Positions 1-10,495 of a DNA stretch of 64,000 nucleotides are shown one piece after another. The position numbers were made by a program, and so were the translations under genes. Every line of letters begins with the position of its first letter. Position 1 is the first letter of the stretch. This stretch comes from Paralichthys olivaceus (taxonomy: Eukaryota > Chordata > Actinopteri > Pleuronectiformes > Paralichthyidae), in the NCBI RefSeq assembly GCF_024713975.1, contig NC_091102.1, positions 11,227,001 to 11,291,000 on the forward strand, written 5' to 3'. The notes below the pieces were generated by a model. It did not search any database. It was not told the origin of the DNA and was given only the letters and a program-made list of their open reading frames with translations.

Positions 1-60
1 TAGCAACACATGTGTCGTATTGTATTGTATTTCTTTCTAAAACACAGCTTCACTATACAG

Positions 61-1284
61 GAACACGTCACTGAAAGAAACCTCATGAGAGCAGCAGAGG
101 CACAAAAACAGGCGGCTGAAGAGGAGCAGAGGAAACTGTTTCTCTCTGAAAAAGAAAAATTGATGAAGTTAAAGAAAGAGAAAGAAACTGAGTTGTTCAG
201 GTAAGACCAGGACCCAGCATCTCTTCATCCAGCTCCCTGTGTACACCCACTCATCTGCCTGCACATCCCAAACACTGGCTCCTTGGTTATCACAGTTTAA
301 ACCTATGACTTCCTTTACTCCACAGAGAGGCCCAGAGGCGGAGAGAGGATTTCATGAAGAAACTGACAGACCAACAGCAGGATCTAACTATCAGCGAGGA
401 TCAGAGGATTGCTAAGATCATCGCCGAACAGGACGCCAGACGTGAGCAGCAGCGGAGGGAGAAGGAGGAGAAGAAGACTGCAGTGTTGAAATCCTTCATT
501 GAACACAGACAACTGATGGTAACACTTGTTCAGATGCTACCTCTCTTACAGATTTTTTAAAAGCATAACAGACGTAGCTTTAAATGATGATTAACATAAC
601 ATTCACTAAAATTCTGTTAATTAAGTACTTATTTTTAGACCCAGCGGAAACCCTGTCTGTGCTGTTGAAGCAGACAAAATGTTATCACACCTTTAACACA
701 ACACTGTTTTGTCAGAGAGAAGAAAAGGAGCAGAGGGACAAAGAAGAGCAACAGAGAGCCAGAGACATGCTTGAGGCCATAAATGAGGCTGATATATTAT
801 TTTGTGAGAAAGAAAAAGTGAAGACTCAGAGGATCAGAGAAGATCTGAGAAAGATACAAGACTACAATTCAACACAAACGGTAAAGACACAGCTCATCAT
901 CTCTGCACCACTACAGAAGGTAATAGCAGTCTTCGTTCTCAAAAGTAAATCATGATACTTTTTCATACTCAGGCCGCAAAAAGTGCCAGGCAACAGCAAC
1001 TGAGACGAGAGGAAGAGGAGTTTGAGACAAAGACCAGAGACCTCGTGGCTGAAGAAGAAAAGCAGTTTCAACTCTATTCACAGCAGGTCATCCATGCAGC
1101 AGCAGAAGCTCAGCGAGACGTCCTCCCACTTCGCAAAGCTGCGAGGGGAGGGATCGGAGGAGGACTCGGTCCTGTTTTCGGGGGAGTCAGGCCCAGCTAC
1201 ATGGTTCAGGACTGCAGCGGTGCTCAAATGCCTAACAACATCTCTGGTGCTACCCAGAACATTAAAGGGCTTCAGAGAGAGTAG
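61..1284 (+). CDS. cfap210: CFAP210 (CCDC173), C-terminal part, four exons
   Basis: Cilia- and flagella-associated protein 210, known in the family as a microtubule inner protein of motile-cilium doublets. Exons seen: 61-200, 326-518, 716-880 and 973-1284, each with AG/GT borders and matching phases (269 codons here). The N-terminus lies left of the window. The protein is almost wholly charged coiled coil rich in Glu, Lys, Arg and Gln (for example EEEQRKLFLSEKEKL). It ends in a glycine-rich segment (GGGLGPVFGGVRPSYMVQD) that matches the conserved C-terminus of the family. The frame stops at TAG 1282-1284, but the next frame continues with a tail reading VDIQEAKKRLGFMW (1281-1322), which resembles the expected family terminus. 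This suggests a one-base indel in the AGAGAGAG run just before it. It is convergent with PPIG, as in mammals. Confidence 0.88.
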
Positions 1285-1325
1285 ATATTCAGGAAGCAAA
1301 GAAGAGACTGGGGTTTATGTGGTGA

Positions 1326-2140
1326 AAACTACAATGTTTGCAAGAGGAGTTTCATATGACCTCATATGACTTTTCTTGTCACGTTATTACTACTCAAGGC
1401 ATAAAAATGTCTCCTTAATATTCATACCCATTTGTGATCAGATTCCTTCTCTCTCTTATTACTGTTTTAGTTTTTCAGTAAAAACAAAAACAAACTTGTC
1501 CGTCGTTGAGGTTTTGTCCTTATTTTCTATAAATGTTAGACTGTAATGCTAGGAGAAGAACGCCTAAACCATGGTTTTCTCTTGAGATGGGCTAAATGTT
1601 TGAGTGGGGGGGAGGTTGGAGAGTTCGTCTGCTTGAAATGGCGTCTTGTGTTGTTGAGCGGTGGTCTCCAGCAGGTCCAGTGTAGCAGCACTAAGTTCAC
1701 AGTGTCTGGTCGTCTCCTGCACATGCAGGTCCTTGTCCTTCATCGTCCGGTTTAAGAGCTCACCAGCACATACACTGTTTCCTATGTCCACAATTCTTTT
1801 TCATGCCTTTATGATTTATTTATACTGACTTTGAACAGGATATCTAACTTCAGAGCTACATTTTTAATGGCAAGATTTCGATGAGACATCTTGACCCATG
1901 TCAAGACTGAGAATCTCAATCAGACCCAGACAATGAACATAAACTGTGACTTGAGAAGCAGAAGCTTTTACTGTGAATATTCATTGTATTTTGTGAGGAT
2001 AAAATAAACCTATCCCACCAAATGCTTCTCATCTTTTAAGTGGAGCTTCTGAAATGTGGAGTAAGTTCATGGGGGGAAAAAAGGAAATCGCGCCAGGGTT
2101 GAGGGTTCGTGGGGAATATTCTCATCATGGTACACAGTAA
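1326..2140. other. CFAP210 downstream / intergenic
   Basis: Probable CFAP210 3' untranslated region and spacer. An AATAAA at 2003-2008 could be a polyadenylation signal. Short open frames on both strands around 1540-1790 show no recognisable domain. I see no gene here. Confidence 0.5.
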
Positions 2141-2251
2141 GAAGCCCAGCACAGAAGAGACACCAATGTGTTGGTGTGTATAAAGAGAAGACTGGCCATG
2201 TGCTCCAGAAAGCTCGGCCGAACACGGGAAGCAGTTAAAATGATGAGAGAT
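2141..2251 (+). pseudogene. Orphan ST7/ST7L-like exon fragment
   Basis: An uninterrupted stretch of 37 codons reads [15 protein letters not shown] followed by [20 protein letters not shown] and RD. This is nearly identical to the internal segment of ST7 and ST7L proteins that reads [28 protein letters not shown]. Similarity stops at the family's MRD/LMKEF point, which is probably an exon border. No GT donor is present there (the sequence continues GAGAGG), and no other ST7 exons are visible nearby. ST7 is not a known neighbour of this block, so this looks like a transposed or duplicated single exon between CFAP210 and PPIG. The lack of breaks suggests it is fairly young. Paralog (ST7 or ST7L) undetermined. 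Confidence 0.72.
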
Positions 2252-3320
2252 GAGAGGGAATGTTTCCTGGAAACTATGTGGAAAAGATCTAGACTTGGTC
2301 TCTGGGGTCAAAGGTCAACGGAGCTCTCAACACATGGAAGAGGAAACAGCTGATGACTGAATATGTCAGTCAACCTCTTCTTTCTTTAAAGTATAAAATT
2401 GCACTAGTGACTTTAATGCTGGAAGCTGAATGTAGGCAATAGTAATTGTTTTTCTTTGTTTATAATTCTCACAGCATTAAAAGAATATAAAAACAAGAGA
2501 TTAAAATCCTAATTAAGCATTTTAATCATTCTTCACTGTAGTTGTGTTCTTAAAACCAACTTGCACAAAACACAATTCATACAAACTGATTTTATATTGT
2601 ACTTACAGCATCAAAATGACATTTCTTCTTTCAAAAAGAAAAAGAAAAAGGTAAACAAAAGACAATCCAGAGATATCACTAAACCAGTTAAAAGATATGA
2701 TAACAGTAAGGCTGTGGATGTACAACAAAAAAAGTAATGTACATACAGTATTTTACCTAATAATGTCAGGGCTAAGCACACATGCAAGTAGATTTAGGTG
2801 TGCGCCATCTGACTGACTGTGTAGTGAAAATAACTTGAACGGCAGACATTTACCAAATTTGGAAGTCGGTTGTCACCCCCAAAACCAACTGCTTTAAATA
2901 ATATTAAAATTTATTTGAGTAGAACATGTAATCAAGGGAAAAAACTTTGTATAGTAGAATCTCAAATCTGCTTTTTTTTTTTTCTTAACGGTTTGATATC
3001 AGAGATTTTGTTAAACCCAAAAAATCCAAAAATTGACAAAAAAACCAAACACTTTCAACCCAAATTCCTCTGGTCATGTACAATTAAAATAAATTCTGGT
3101 ACTGATACTAGTTTCTTATTCAGTCTCAAATCCATTTCTTTAAAATGGCTGTGCAGCTTCAGCTAACCATCAAAAGTAATATACAATGAATTCACAATCC
3201 CCATTCAGAGCCAAACAGTTCGGCCAAATTTCCTGTGCTGCCTCAGTTTCTAATGACAAGCTTAAGTAGTTACATTTATTTTTGTTTTGTTTATTGTTTG
3301 ACTCTTATGCTCTCTTGTTT
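2252..3320. other. AT-rich intergenic spacer, PPIG downstream
   Basis: AT-rich sequence with homopolymer runs. Part may be distal PPIG 3' untranslated region on the minus strand (a minus-strand AATAAA-type signal lies near 3274). No gene recognised. Confidence 0.4.
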
Positions 3321-3957
3321 TGAAGGGGAATTCCAGGATTTTTTAACCTGGGGCCTATGTTTATAAATGTGGGTTTGTAAATGACAGGTACCTACAAACA
3401 TTCTTGGAATCAGTCCAGTTGATTCCCTCCACCAGCAGTGGCAACACTGCCACAGAGGATTCAATGTAAACTTATGGGGCAACTGTGACAGTCTGCAAAA
3501 TTTCCACTGAAAGGACTTTTATTCACCAATGAAAGGCTCAACATATTCTGGGTCTTTGCTAAGAGCCAGTCAGGATTACACATATGCTAAACAAGGAGTC
3601 CCATGAGACTTGGGTTGTTGCAGCAAGACAGAGGTAGAAGTGAGAGATGGAGAGAGGAGTTTGTATTTTAATGAAACTATAATGGCTGAACCCTCTTCTG
3701 ATGTGGACACTGTCAATGCAGCATTGGACTTGGATGGCTGTCTCTAATTGTTACCTACTCCGTACTTACAATTTAAGTCTTTATTGGTGAAAGAAAGCAC
3801 TTTTAGTGGACATTTCATGGACTGTTGCGGTTACCCCATAGGATTACCTTGTAGCCACTGCTGCCATGTCGTGGCTGCTGTCAACCTACAGAGTACCATT
3901 TATTTACACTACACCATTTATATACCTGGTTGAAAAAATTCCAGAATTTCCCCTTAG
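3321..3957. mobile_element. Foldback / long-TIR non-autonomous DNA transposon (about 640 bp)
   Basis: The two ends are imperfect inverted repeats. The left end reads GAAGGGGAATTCCAGGATTT, and the reverse complement of the right end reads TAAGGGGAAATTCTGGAATT. The match continues inward with gaps: AACCTGG, then TATAAATG and GTAAATAA-like segments, then CAGCAGTGGC, CTATGGGG/TTATGGGG, and TTTCACCAAT. Each arm is about 200 bp and the unmatched centre is about 3540-3770. There is no coding capacity. No target duplication could be fixed with confidence, so the superfamily is unassigned. Confidence 0.65.
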
Positions 3958-4193
3958 GGCCATTTCTCCCTTCAATGACTTCTGCCTGTTCAGTGTATCA
4001 CACTAATGGAGTTTTGAAAATGATTTTTGACACTGATTTCAAGTTCTCCTGAAAAGCGTGCAGTTTTTTTTGATGCAATGAATGAGGAATGTGAATATGT
4101 TCCACTGTAGTTAAAAAGCTGCATGTGTGTGTATAGTGGGTATTAAATGGGGACAAACCAGAAATCTGTTCCTTCGGGGTACCCACAATGGGG

Positions 4194-7100
4194 TCAGTCG
4201 CTGTCAGAGCTGGAGCTTGAACTCGATTTATTCCTCTTGCTGTCCTTTCTTTCTTTGCCTTTTGTACTATCTGGTCTTGGTCTGGATCTATCTGGACTTC
4301 GTCTGTCTTTAGATTTACTATTTGGTCTTGTTTTGGAATCTGGTCTCTTTCGGCTTTTACTTTTCTCATTTCGGTCACTCTCGGAGCTGCTGCTACGTCC
4401 TCTCCTTTGGCTGGCAGCTACTTTGTCTTTTCTATGAGATGAATGGTCCTTGCTGTGATCTCTCTTATTACTCTTACTTCTGGTGCGCCTGCTTCTGTGA
4501 GAGTCTCTAGTCTTATTTCTATCTGGACTTCTTGTGCGACGTTCCCTATCCCTGGATGTTCCTCTCCTCTTGTTCTCTCTTTCATTGTCACGTCGTCTTT
4601 CCTGACTCCTGCTTTGTTCCCTGCCCCTCTCTCTGTCCTTCTCTCGTTTTTCCTCTTTGTCTTTTGAAGTTCCACGTCTATCCCTGTTTCTGCTACTCGA
4701 TCTATGTCCATCTTTTGAAGTTGTTCTTTCCTTGCTTTTTGACTTTGCTCTAGTTCTCTCACCATTTCTCCCTTTTGTGTCCTCTTTATGTTTTTTGTCA
4801 GATTCGTGGCTCTTGTTTTTATCTTTAGTACCATCAGATTCGGATTCCTTTTCTTTCTTATTACTGTCTTGGTTTTTGCTTGTTGAGCGACCTCTCCTCT
4901 CATCACTATTGTGCTTGTGCCCCTTATCTCTGCTTTTTGACCTTCTACTCTTTTCTCTGCTTTTACTGCGACTTGGAGATTTATCTTGTTTCTTTGCCTT
5001 GTGTTTTCTATGCTTCTCATCCTCTGCTGTTTCTTCCTCTTTGCTTTTGGATCTATGTGACCGACTTTTCTTGTCTTTTTTACCCTCAGCTGTTCTTTCA
5101 CGCTTAGTGCTGGAGGCTCGTCTCTCTCTTCTCGGTGCTTTAGCAGCTTCATCCTTGGCTTCATTCATGTCACCTCTGTAAAAGAAAAGATTGCAGATTA
5201 ATGCATTACTTTTAGCAAGGTGAAAAACATCATCAGTTTTATGACACTGATTACATTTGAAACAAGCAAGTATCTTGACACTGGTTGGCAGAAGTGTAAA
5301 TCTGCAACGACTGCAGGTGCAGCCTGTTAAGCTTTTAATATTTATATTTCAAAATTAATTTTTGAAAATTTGCTTTTACAATTAACACAATAACTCATAA
5401 TATTAAATTTAAAGTTGCTGCAAGGTGTATATTTTGTCAATATTACACGAATTGTCTTCCAACTGCGTGTCATGCGGTGCAGTTATGATTGAGTGATCAG
5501 ACCTATAGTAAAAGCTAGATTAGCTTAACCAGCTGAAGTTTGTTTTAATACTGTTCACAATCAGCTAAAGTGAGGGCATCTTACCTGTCACCCTTAATCC
5601 AGCGCTCTCCAGTGACTGCTCTCATTCTCTGACGCTGCAGCTCTTGACGCCAGTGTGGAGGAGTTTCACTTCGCCGAAAACGGTCTCTGGACCTTGAACG
5701 AGAGCGAGATGGTGTGCGGTACCTCTGAAATGGAGAAATGACAAACCAATTAATTCTGTTCGATACAAACACTAAAAAGACTGACTCAATAGCATAAACT
5801 GTGACAAGAGTTTGGTCCACCTACCCTCGGACCTCTGCCTTTAATTTTCCTGCCAGATCTCGTCATCACCAGTCTTCTGTGATATGCTGATTGAGAATTA
5901 TATGTTGTGCTAGAACTGGAAAAAAGTAATAAGTTAAATTATTATTGACAGAGCCTTTTAAATGCAACCAAGCGATTAAATTATATAAATAAATGCTTGT
6001 GAGGCAGACTAACCTCTCTCTCGGCCTTTCCTCTTTATGTCTCTGATCCTTTTCAGCCACTTCATTCGATTTTTGGACTGCCTGTGGACTTCTTCTCATG
6101 AGGAATCGGTTCTCTGGGATGGGTGGGATTTCTTCAGGACGAACAGTAGATGTAACCGTCTCCTCTTGTTCCTTCTCTTCAGCACTTTCATCTTCTGACC
6201 TAAGAAACCATTGTGGCTCAGTATAAAGTACCAAGTACTGTTTATACTGCGGAAAGTGTGGGAAATAATTAGGTACCTTTTCTTCTCCCTCTTCTTCTGT
6301 TTCTTTTTTAGCTTCTTTGCCTTTTTTTTCCGCTTCTTGGATTCTTTCTCAGACTCTTCAGAGTCCGAGGAGGAATCTGAGGAGCTTTCAGAGTCGCTGG
6401 AGCTACTGCTGGAACTGGAGGCTTGCGCTCTCTTTTTTTCATCCTTCTTGGCTGCAAATAAGTAAAAGTGTGTTACCACGACTGCTTTAAATAAGTGGGT
6501 CTCCAAAGACAATAACAGCAGAATAAGTGGAAGTTTTAAACTCCTTTAGAAAATATTGAAGATGCTCTGTACAAACAAACCTTTAGATTTGGGGACCAGC
6601 TCTCCACAGTTTAAAACTTTCACATCTGCATATGGTCGGCTGTTAGGATCTGTTTTCTGGTTCTCCATGGTTTGAACAACCTCTTGGCCAGAGATCACAT
6701 GACCAAAAACCACATGGACTCTGAGAAAAGCAGAGTGATGTTGAGACATATTGTGTACATTGAGCACCTTGCAATCAAATAGATTTTCAGATGGCAATCA
6801 AGCAGCCATTACCCGTCCAGATGCGGTGAGGGTTTTGTTGTTCTGATGTGTCACAGCGGGCCATTTGAAAAACAAAAGCATATAAATATTAGGACAGGTT
6901 AGGGATGACAGAATAAAACAAAAATAAACACCTAATATGAAAACTGCTTACATGAAAAACTGGGATCCATTTGTATCTTTGCCTCTATTGGCCATCGACA
7001 GGAGGTATTCCTTGTTGTGTTTAACAGCGAAGCTTTCATCTGGGGGAAAAGGAGAAGATTATGCTGACACCTTGGATCCAACATCGGTTTGGATAACAAC

Positions 7101-8544
7101 TGACAGCTCTGATAGTGGCCTCTTTACCTTCAAAAAAGCCTCCATAGATGGATTCACCTCCTTTTCCATTGCCTAAAATGTGAAAGAGAAATTAAAGAAT
7201 AGGTAAAGGAGCTGAAGCAAAAAATAAGATTCAAGCATTTTGAAACTTGTATTGTTTTCTCGTTACTCAAACAGACAGAGGCTGATGATGGCTTTATTGC
7301 TGCTTTCATTATAAGATGCTGTCACCATATGCATACGATATGTAGGAAGTAAAACCTGAGAGCACACTTCACCATAGCCTTTGCCGCAGATTGACATGCA
7401 CCATCTTAGAAATGCAACAACACACCGCAACCATGCAGACCACAACAACTAGGATTGAACCTTTTGATGTCTATGGCTCTATGCCTTCTGCTGTTTCAAT
7501 GGTCTTACAAATTATCTACTCCAACATCTTCTCTCTTTTGTGCTTTGTGGTCATTTTATAGTAACATCTGTTTAATATTTATCAGCTTCAACTACAACAT
7601 GATACATTCAATTTCAGTCACCACTGTTTGAAGTAAACACTCAGTGGTATAGAAGCTCCATCTTGAATCAGCATTTTGACATTTGTTTTTTAGTATTCAT
7701 TAACTCACCCTCACTGAAATCTCCCCCTTGAATCATGAAGTCTTTTACAACACGGTGGAACAGACATCCCTTGTAGTGCAGAGGTTTCTGAGTTCCTTTA
7801 CCAATGCCTTTCTCACCTGGAGGAAACATCAGCAATTATCATTATCAAAGGTGTGATCAGAGAAAAAGAGCTGCAGGAATCTTCTTGGGGAGGATATTTC
7901 ATATTCACCTGTGCAGAGGCATCTGAAGTTTTCACACGTTTTGGGACAGATGTCTGAAAACAACTCCACCACAACTCTGCCAACTGAGGAGACACGGGGT
8001 TAGAATGATTTACTTGTGTTTTAACTGAGGTGAAACACTGTCCGAAAGTTGTCTTTGTAATATATGCACCTGGCTAAAACTAATGCAGACCTGGTATTAG
8101 CAACTGTTATGAGAGATTCAAACACAAGTGGACAGTTCCAAGTGTGTATTTCCATACTTCTCCTGTGACGAGGAGATCACAGACGTATGAAATCGTTGAC
8201 TGTTACATCGTAATCGAATCGTGAGGCTAGTGAAGATGCACACTTCTAATACTATACAAATATGAAAACGCACAATACACGTCAACAAAGTCACACATTA
8301 CATCCTCTCAAATGACCATAATGTGAATCACTCCTCTGGAACTGAATCAAAACAGACATTGATAACCCTCGTGCAGTTTGGACTGTCCCAGAAGACTGCG
8401 TTCGCATTACACATGTTGCCCCAGTGAACTCGCAGGTAAGTGAGCGCATCAGAAAGTGGAGAGAGGAGACGTCTGTTTCTTACCGAGCACATTACTGATG
8501 CCAATATCAAAGAAGCACCGTGTGCGCTGAGCCTTGATCCCCAT
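4194..8544 (-). CDS. ppig: PPIG, nuclear SR-cyclophilin (peptidyl-prolyl isomerase G)
   Basis: Cis-trans prolyl isomerase of nuclear speckles that binds the RNA polymerase II CTD and splicing factors. Twelve coding exons: 8484-8544, 7909-7983, 7709-7816, 7128-7172, 6952-7039, 6813-6842, 6581-6720, 6277-6451, 6014-6199, 5825-5915, 5585-5724, 4194-5175 (706 aa). The start [12 protein letters not shown] matches the family. The cyclophilin domain (about residues 1-175) has [37 protein letters not shown] and HVVFG. The position of cyclophilin A Trp121 is His, usual for PPIG. Then come a Ser/Lys-rich stretch, the conserved [19 protein letters not shown] motif, a GERWIKGD motif, and a long RS/KE-rich tail. 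Head-to-head with FASTKD1. A leading exon appears to end at 8912 and join an untranslated lead starting at 8567. Confidence 0.96.
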
Positions 8545-8905
8545 TTTCACCTGAACTGATCAAAAACCTGCAGATGAGAAACACAGATCAGAGAGATGAG
8601 TGACAACAGAACGTGCGAGTAAAGAAATACAGTGCAAATCACGGTGAATTGAAGTAACACTGAAACACACATGTAACAATAATAGACGATGGTGTTGACT
8701 GTAAATCAGAGGTGTCCAACATGGCAGACTAACCGGGGGGACGTTGCTACAACAGCAGAATAATGAACAAAATAACGCGAGCTAATGTTTTTACTCGTAA
8801 GCTAACGTTCGTTAGCTAGCATTGCATTTTAGAGTGTCCCCGTTTCCATCGCTCATGTCGCGGCGGGTTCGCGTCTCTCGCCAGGCCTGGTGTTAGCATT
8901 AGCAC

Positions 8906-9920
8906 GCTCACCTAGCCTCAACCACACAACACGTATTGGGAAGAGCACAGCACACCGCGGACGGCCTCGGTGTATTAACCGCACACAGAGCTCGCCATGA
9001 TCATGAGAATGTGAAACTGCACCACCTGGGAAGTGAAGCAGTCGGTCCATGCAGCAAGCGGCTCCTCGCAGGCGACGGAAATGAAGTTTCATTCAGCGCT
9101 GAGCTCAGTGTTTCTAAAGATGGCGCGTCAACTTCTGCGGAGGCTCGTGCGCACGTCAACGCAGCCGGAGAGGTTTGGTGCCCCGAGTCTTACCTGTCAG
9201 GCACAACCTCGTTGCAGGCTGCTTAAAGGGATAGTTCACCACAAAAGTAAAAAGATTCACTCACCATCTCCTCTCCACCATGCAGATGAAGGGGTGGGCA
9301 AAGTGTTTAAGTCCACAGACCGCTTTTGGAGTTTCACGGGTAAACAGTTTTGCAGACAAATCCAACACAATTGCAGTAAATGGTGACCACAAATGTGAGA
9401 AAATAACAGATAAAGAAACGAAATGCCTCCATACTGCTCCTGTGGTGTCGTCGATGTGTCCGTAAACTCCTAAATGTCAGTTGTTATCCTCCTCTGGAAC
9501 CACATTCACGTTTACATGCACACACAGCACAAGTTCACAAATTCACAGATTCACAGATTCACAGAATCCTTATGTTGTTCACAACACAGGTTTTCACAAG
9601 TCATATTAAAATAATTAATATCAACATTTGCATTTTTTGGTCCCTTTTGAAAATCATGACACACTTTAAGAAACATGATGTTGGTTATTTTAGTCAATAA
9701 ATGAAAAAAAGATTCATATCGACCTAGCACAAGGGGGGACAGGTCTTTTACAGATTTCTTACAAATGGAAATCACTGGTATTGAGTATTTTTTACGTTAG
9801 GAAAACATCTAGTTGCCTTCATTCTCCAGGCTGAATGAGCTGCAGCCTGAAAGACAAAACCCAGGGTTTCAAAATACGTCATGGCTACGGAAGTGAAACG
9901 TTGTAGCACACGTGCTAGGT
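8906..9920. promoter_or_regulatory. Divergent PPIG / FASTKD1 promoter interval
   Basis: GC- and CpG-richer DNA around 8820-9220 contains a likely minus-strand untranslated PPIG exon (GT donor read from 8911 downwards, GTGAGC). Around 9880-9918 a likely plus-strand untranslated FASTKD1 exon ends at GCTAG before GTGAGT. The two genes are divergent in mammals as well. A MITE has inserted between them. No TATA box is obvious. Exact start sites are inferred only. Confidence 0.5.
9223..9475 (+). mobile_element. Fish MITE, copy A (AAAGGGATAGTTCACC terminus)
   Basis: Starts TTAAAGGGATAGTTCACCAC, a terminus shared by a very common teleost non-autonomous DNA transposon family. The interior (9300-9450) matches, in reverse complement, the copy at about 43440-43713: both contain the segments reading GTTTACCC.TGAAACTCCAAA and ACACCACAGGAG.AGTATGG on the opposite strand. 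The right end is not clearly delimited. It lies in the PPIG/FASTKD1 promoter interval. Confidence 0.7.
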
Positions 9921-10410
9921 GAGTTTGACTTTGAATGAGCGATTTTAGTGAGTCTGTTGTGTTTTTGTCTCGTCTCTCATGTCTGTATCTGTGTAACCTG
10001 CAGAGACACAGCTAAGAACAGGGCGAGCAGGGCTGCTCGGGTCATCTCACTCTTCTGAGCTGGTTGTTTCGTCATCCACGTGAAGAGCTCGTTACAGAAC
10101 TGGAGTGAGCTGCTGTCAGTGGTTGTACACTCTAGTCCACACCAGAGGAAAGTCACAGGAAGTGTCTGAGGACAGATGGAATCCTCTGAACCCAGAGTGA
10201 GCTGACATGTCAGGTGTTTGTTTCTTTATTGTTACAGAACCAGAGACAATGTTGGCAGGTGTGATTCAGATGAAAATAATGTGTGTTGTTGTGCTTTTCT
10301 CAGTTGATAGAGGTCCTTTAAGCTGCAGCTAACATCTTCCAGCTCCAGACTGAGATTTGGTGGGAGTGTGACCAGTCTGCTGACTCTGCTTGTCAGTTTG
10401 ACAATCGACG

Positions 10411-10432
10411 TGGGTGGTGGTGGTGGTGGTGG
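10411..10432 (+). repeat. (GGT)n microsatellite
   Basis: A run of about seven GGT/TGG units just upstream of the FASTKD1 start codon, probably in the 5' leader or last leader intron. Confidence 0.8.
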
Positions 10433-10495
10433 ACACTGTGTTGGCACAATGAAGACTCCAGTCTACACTTAACCCTGAACCCCAGGTCTGTGATC

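Noticed and set aside
1564-1791. 75-codon minus-strand frame with a fairly protein-like composition
   Set aside because: No family recognised, no splice partners, and a length expected by chance.
4657-5181. 174-codon plus-strand open frame, and a 248-codon minus-strand frame at 4418-5164
   Set aside because: Both are other-frame readings of the PPIG RS-rich last exon. Its biased codons (AGA, AGC, AAA) keep several frames open.
9033-9386. 117-codon plus-strand frame in the PPIG/FASTKD1 interval
   Set aside because: Runs from CpG-rich promoter DNA into a MITE. No domain or splice support.
10490-10495. GTG as a start codon for FASTKD1 six bases upstream
   Set aside because: The first ATG in frame is at 10496 and animal nuclear genes rarely start at GTG.
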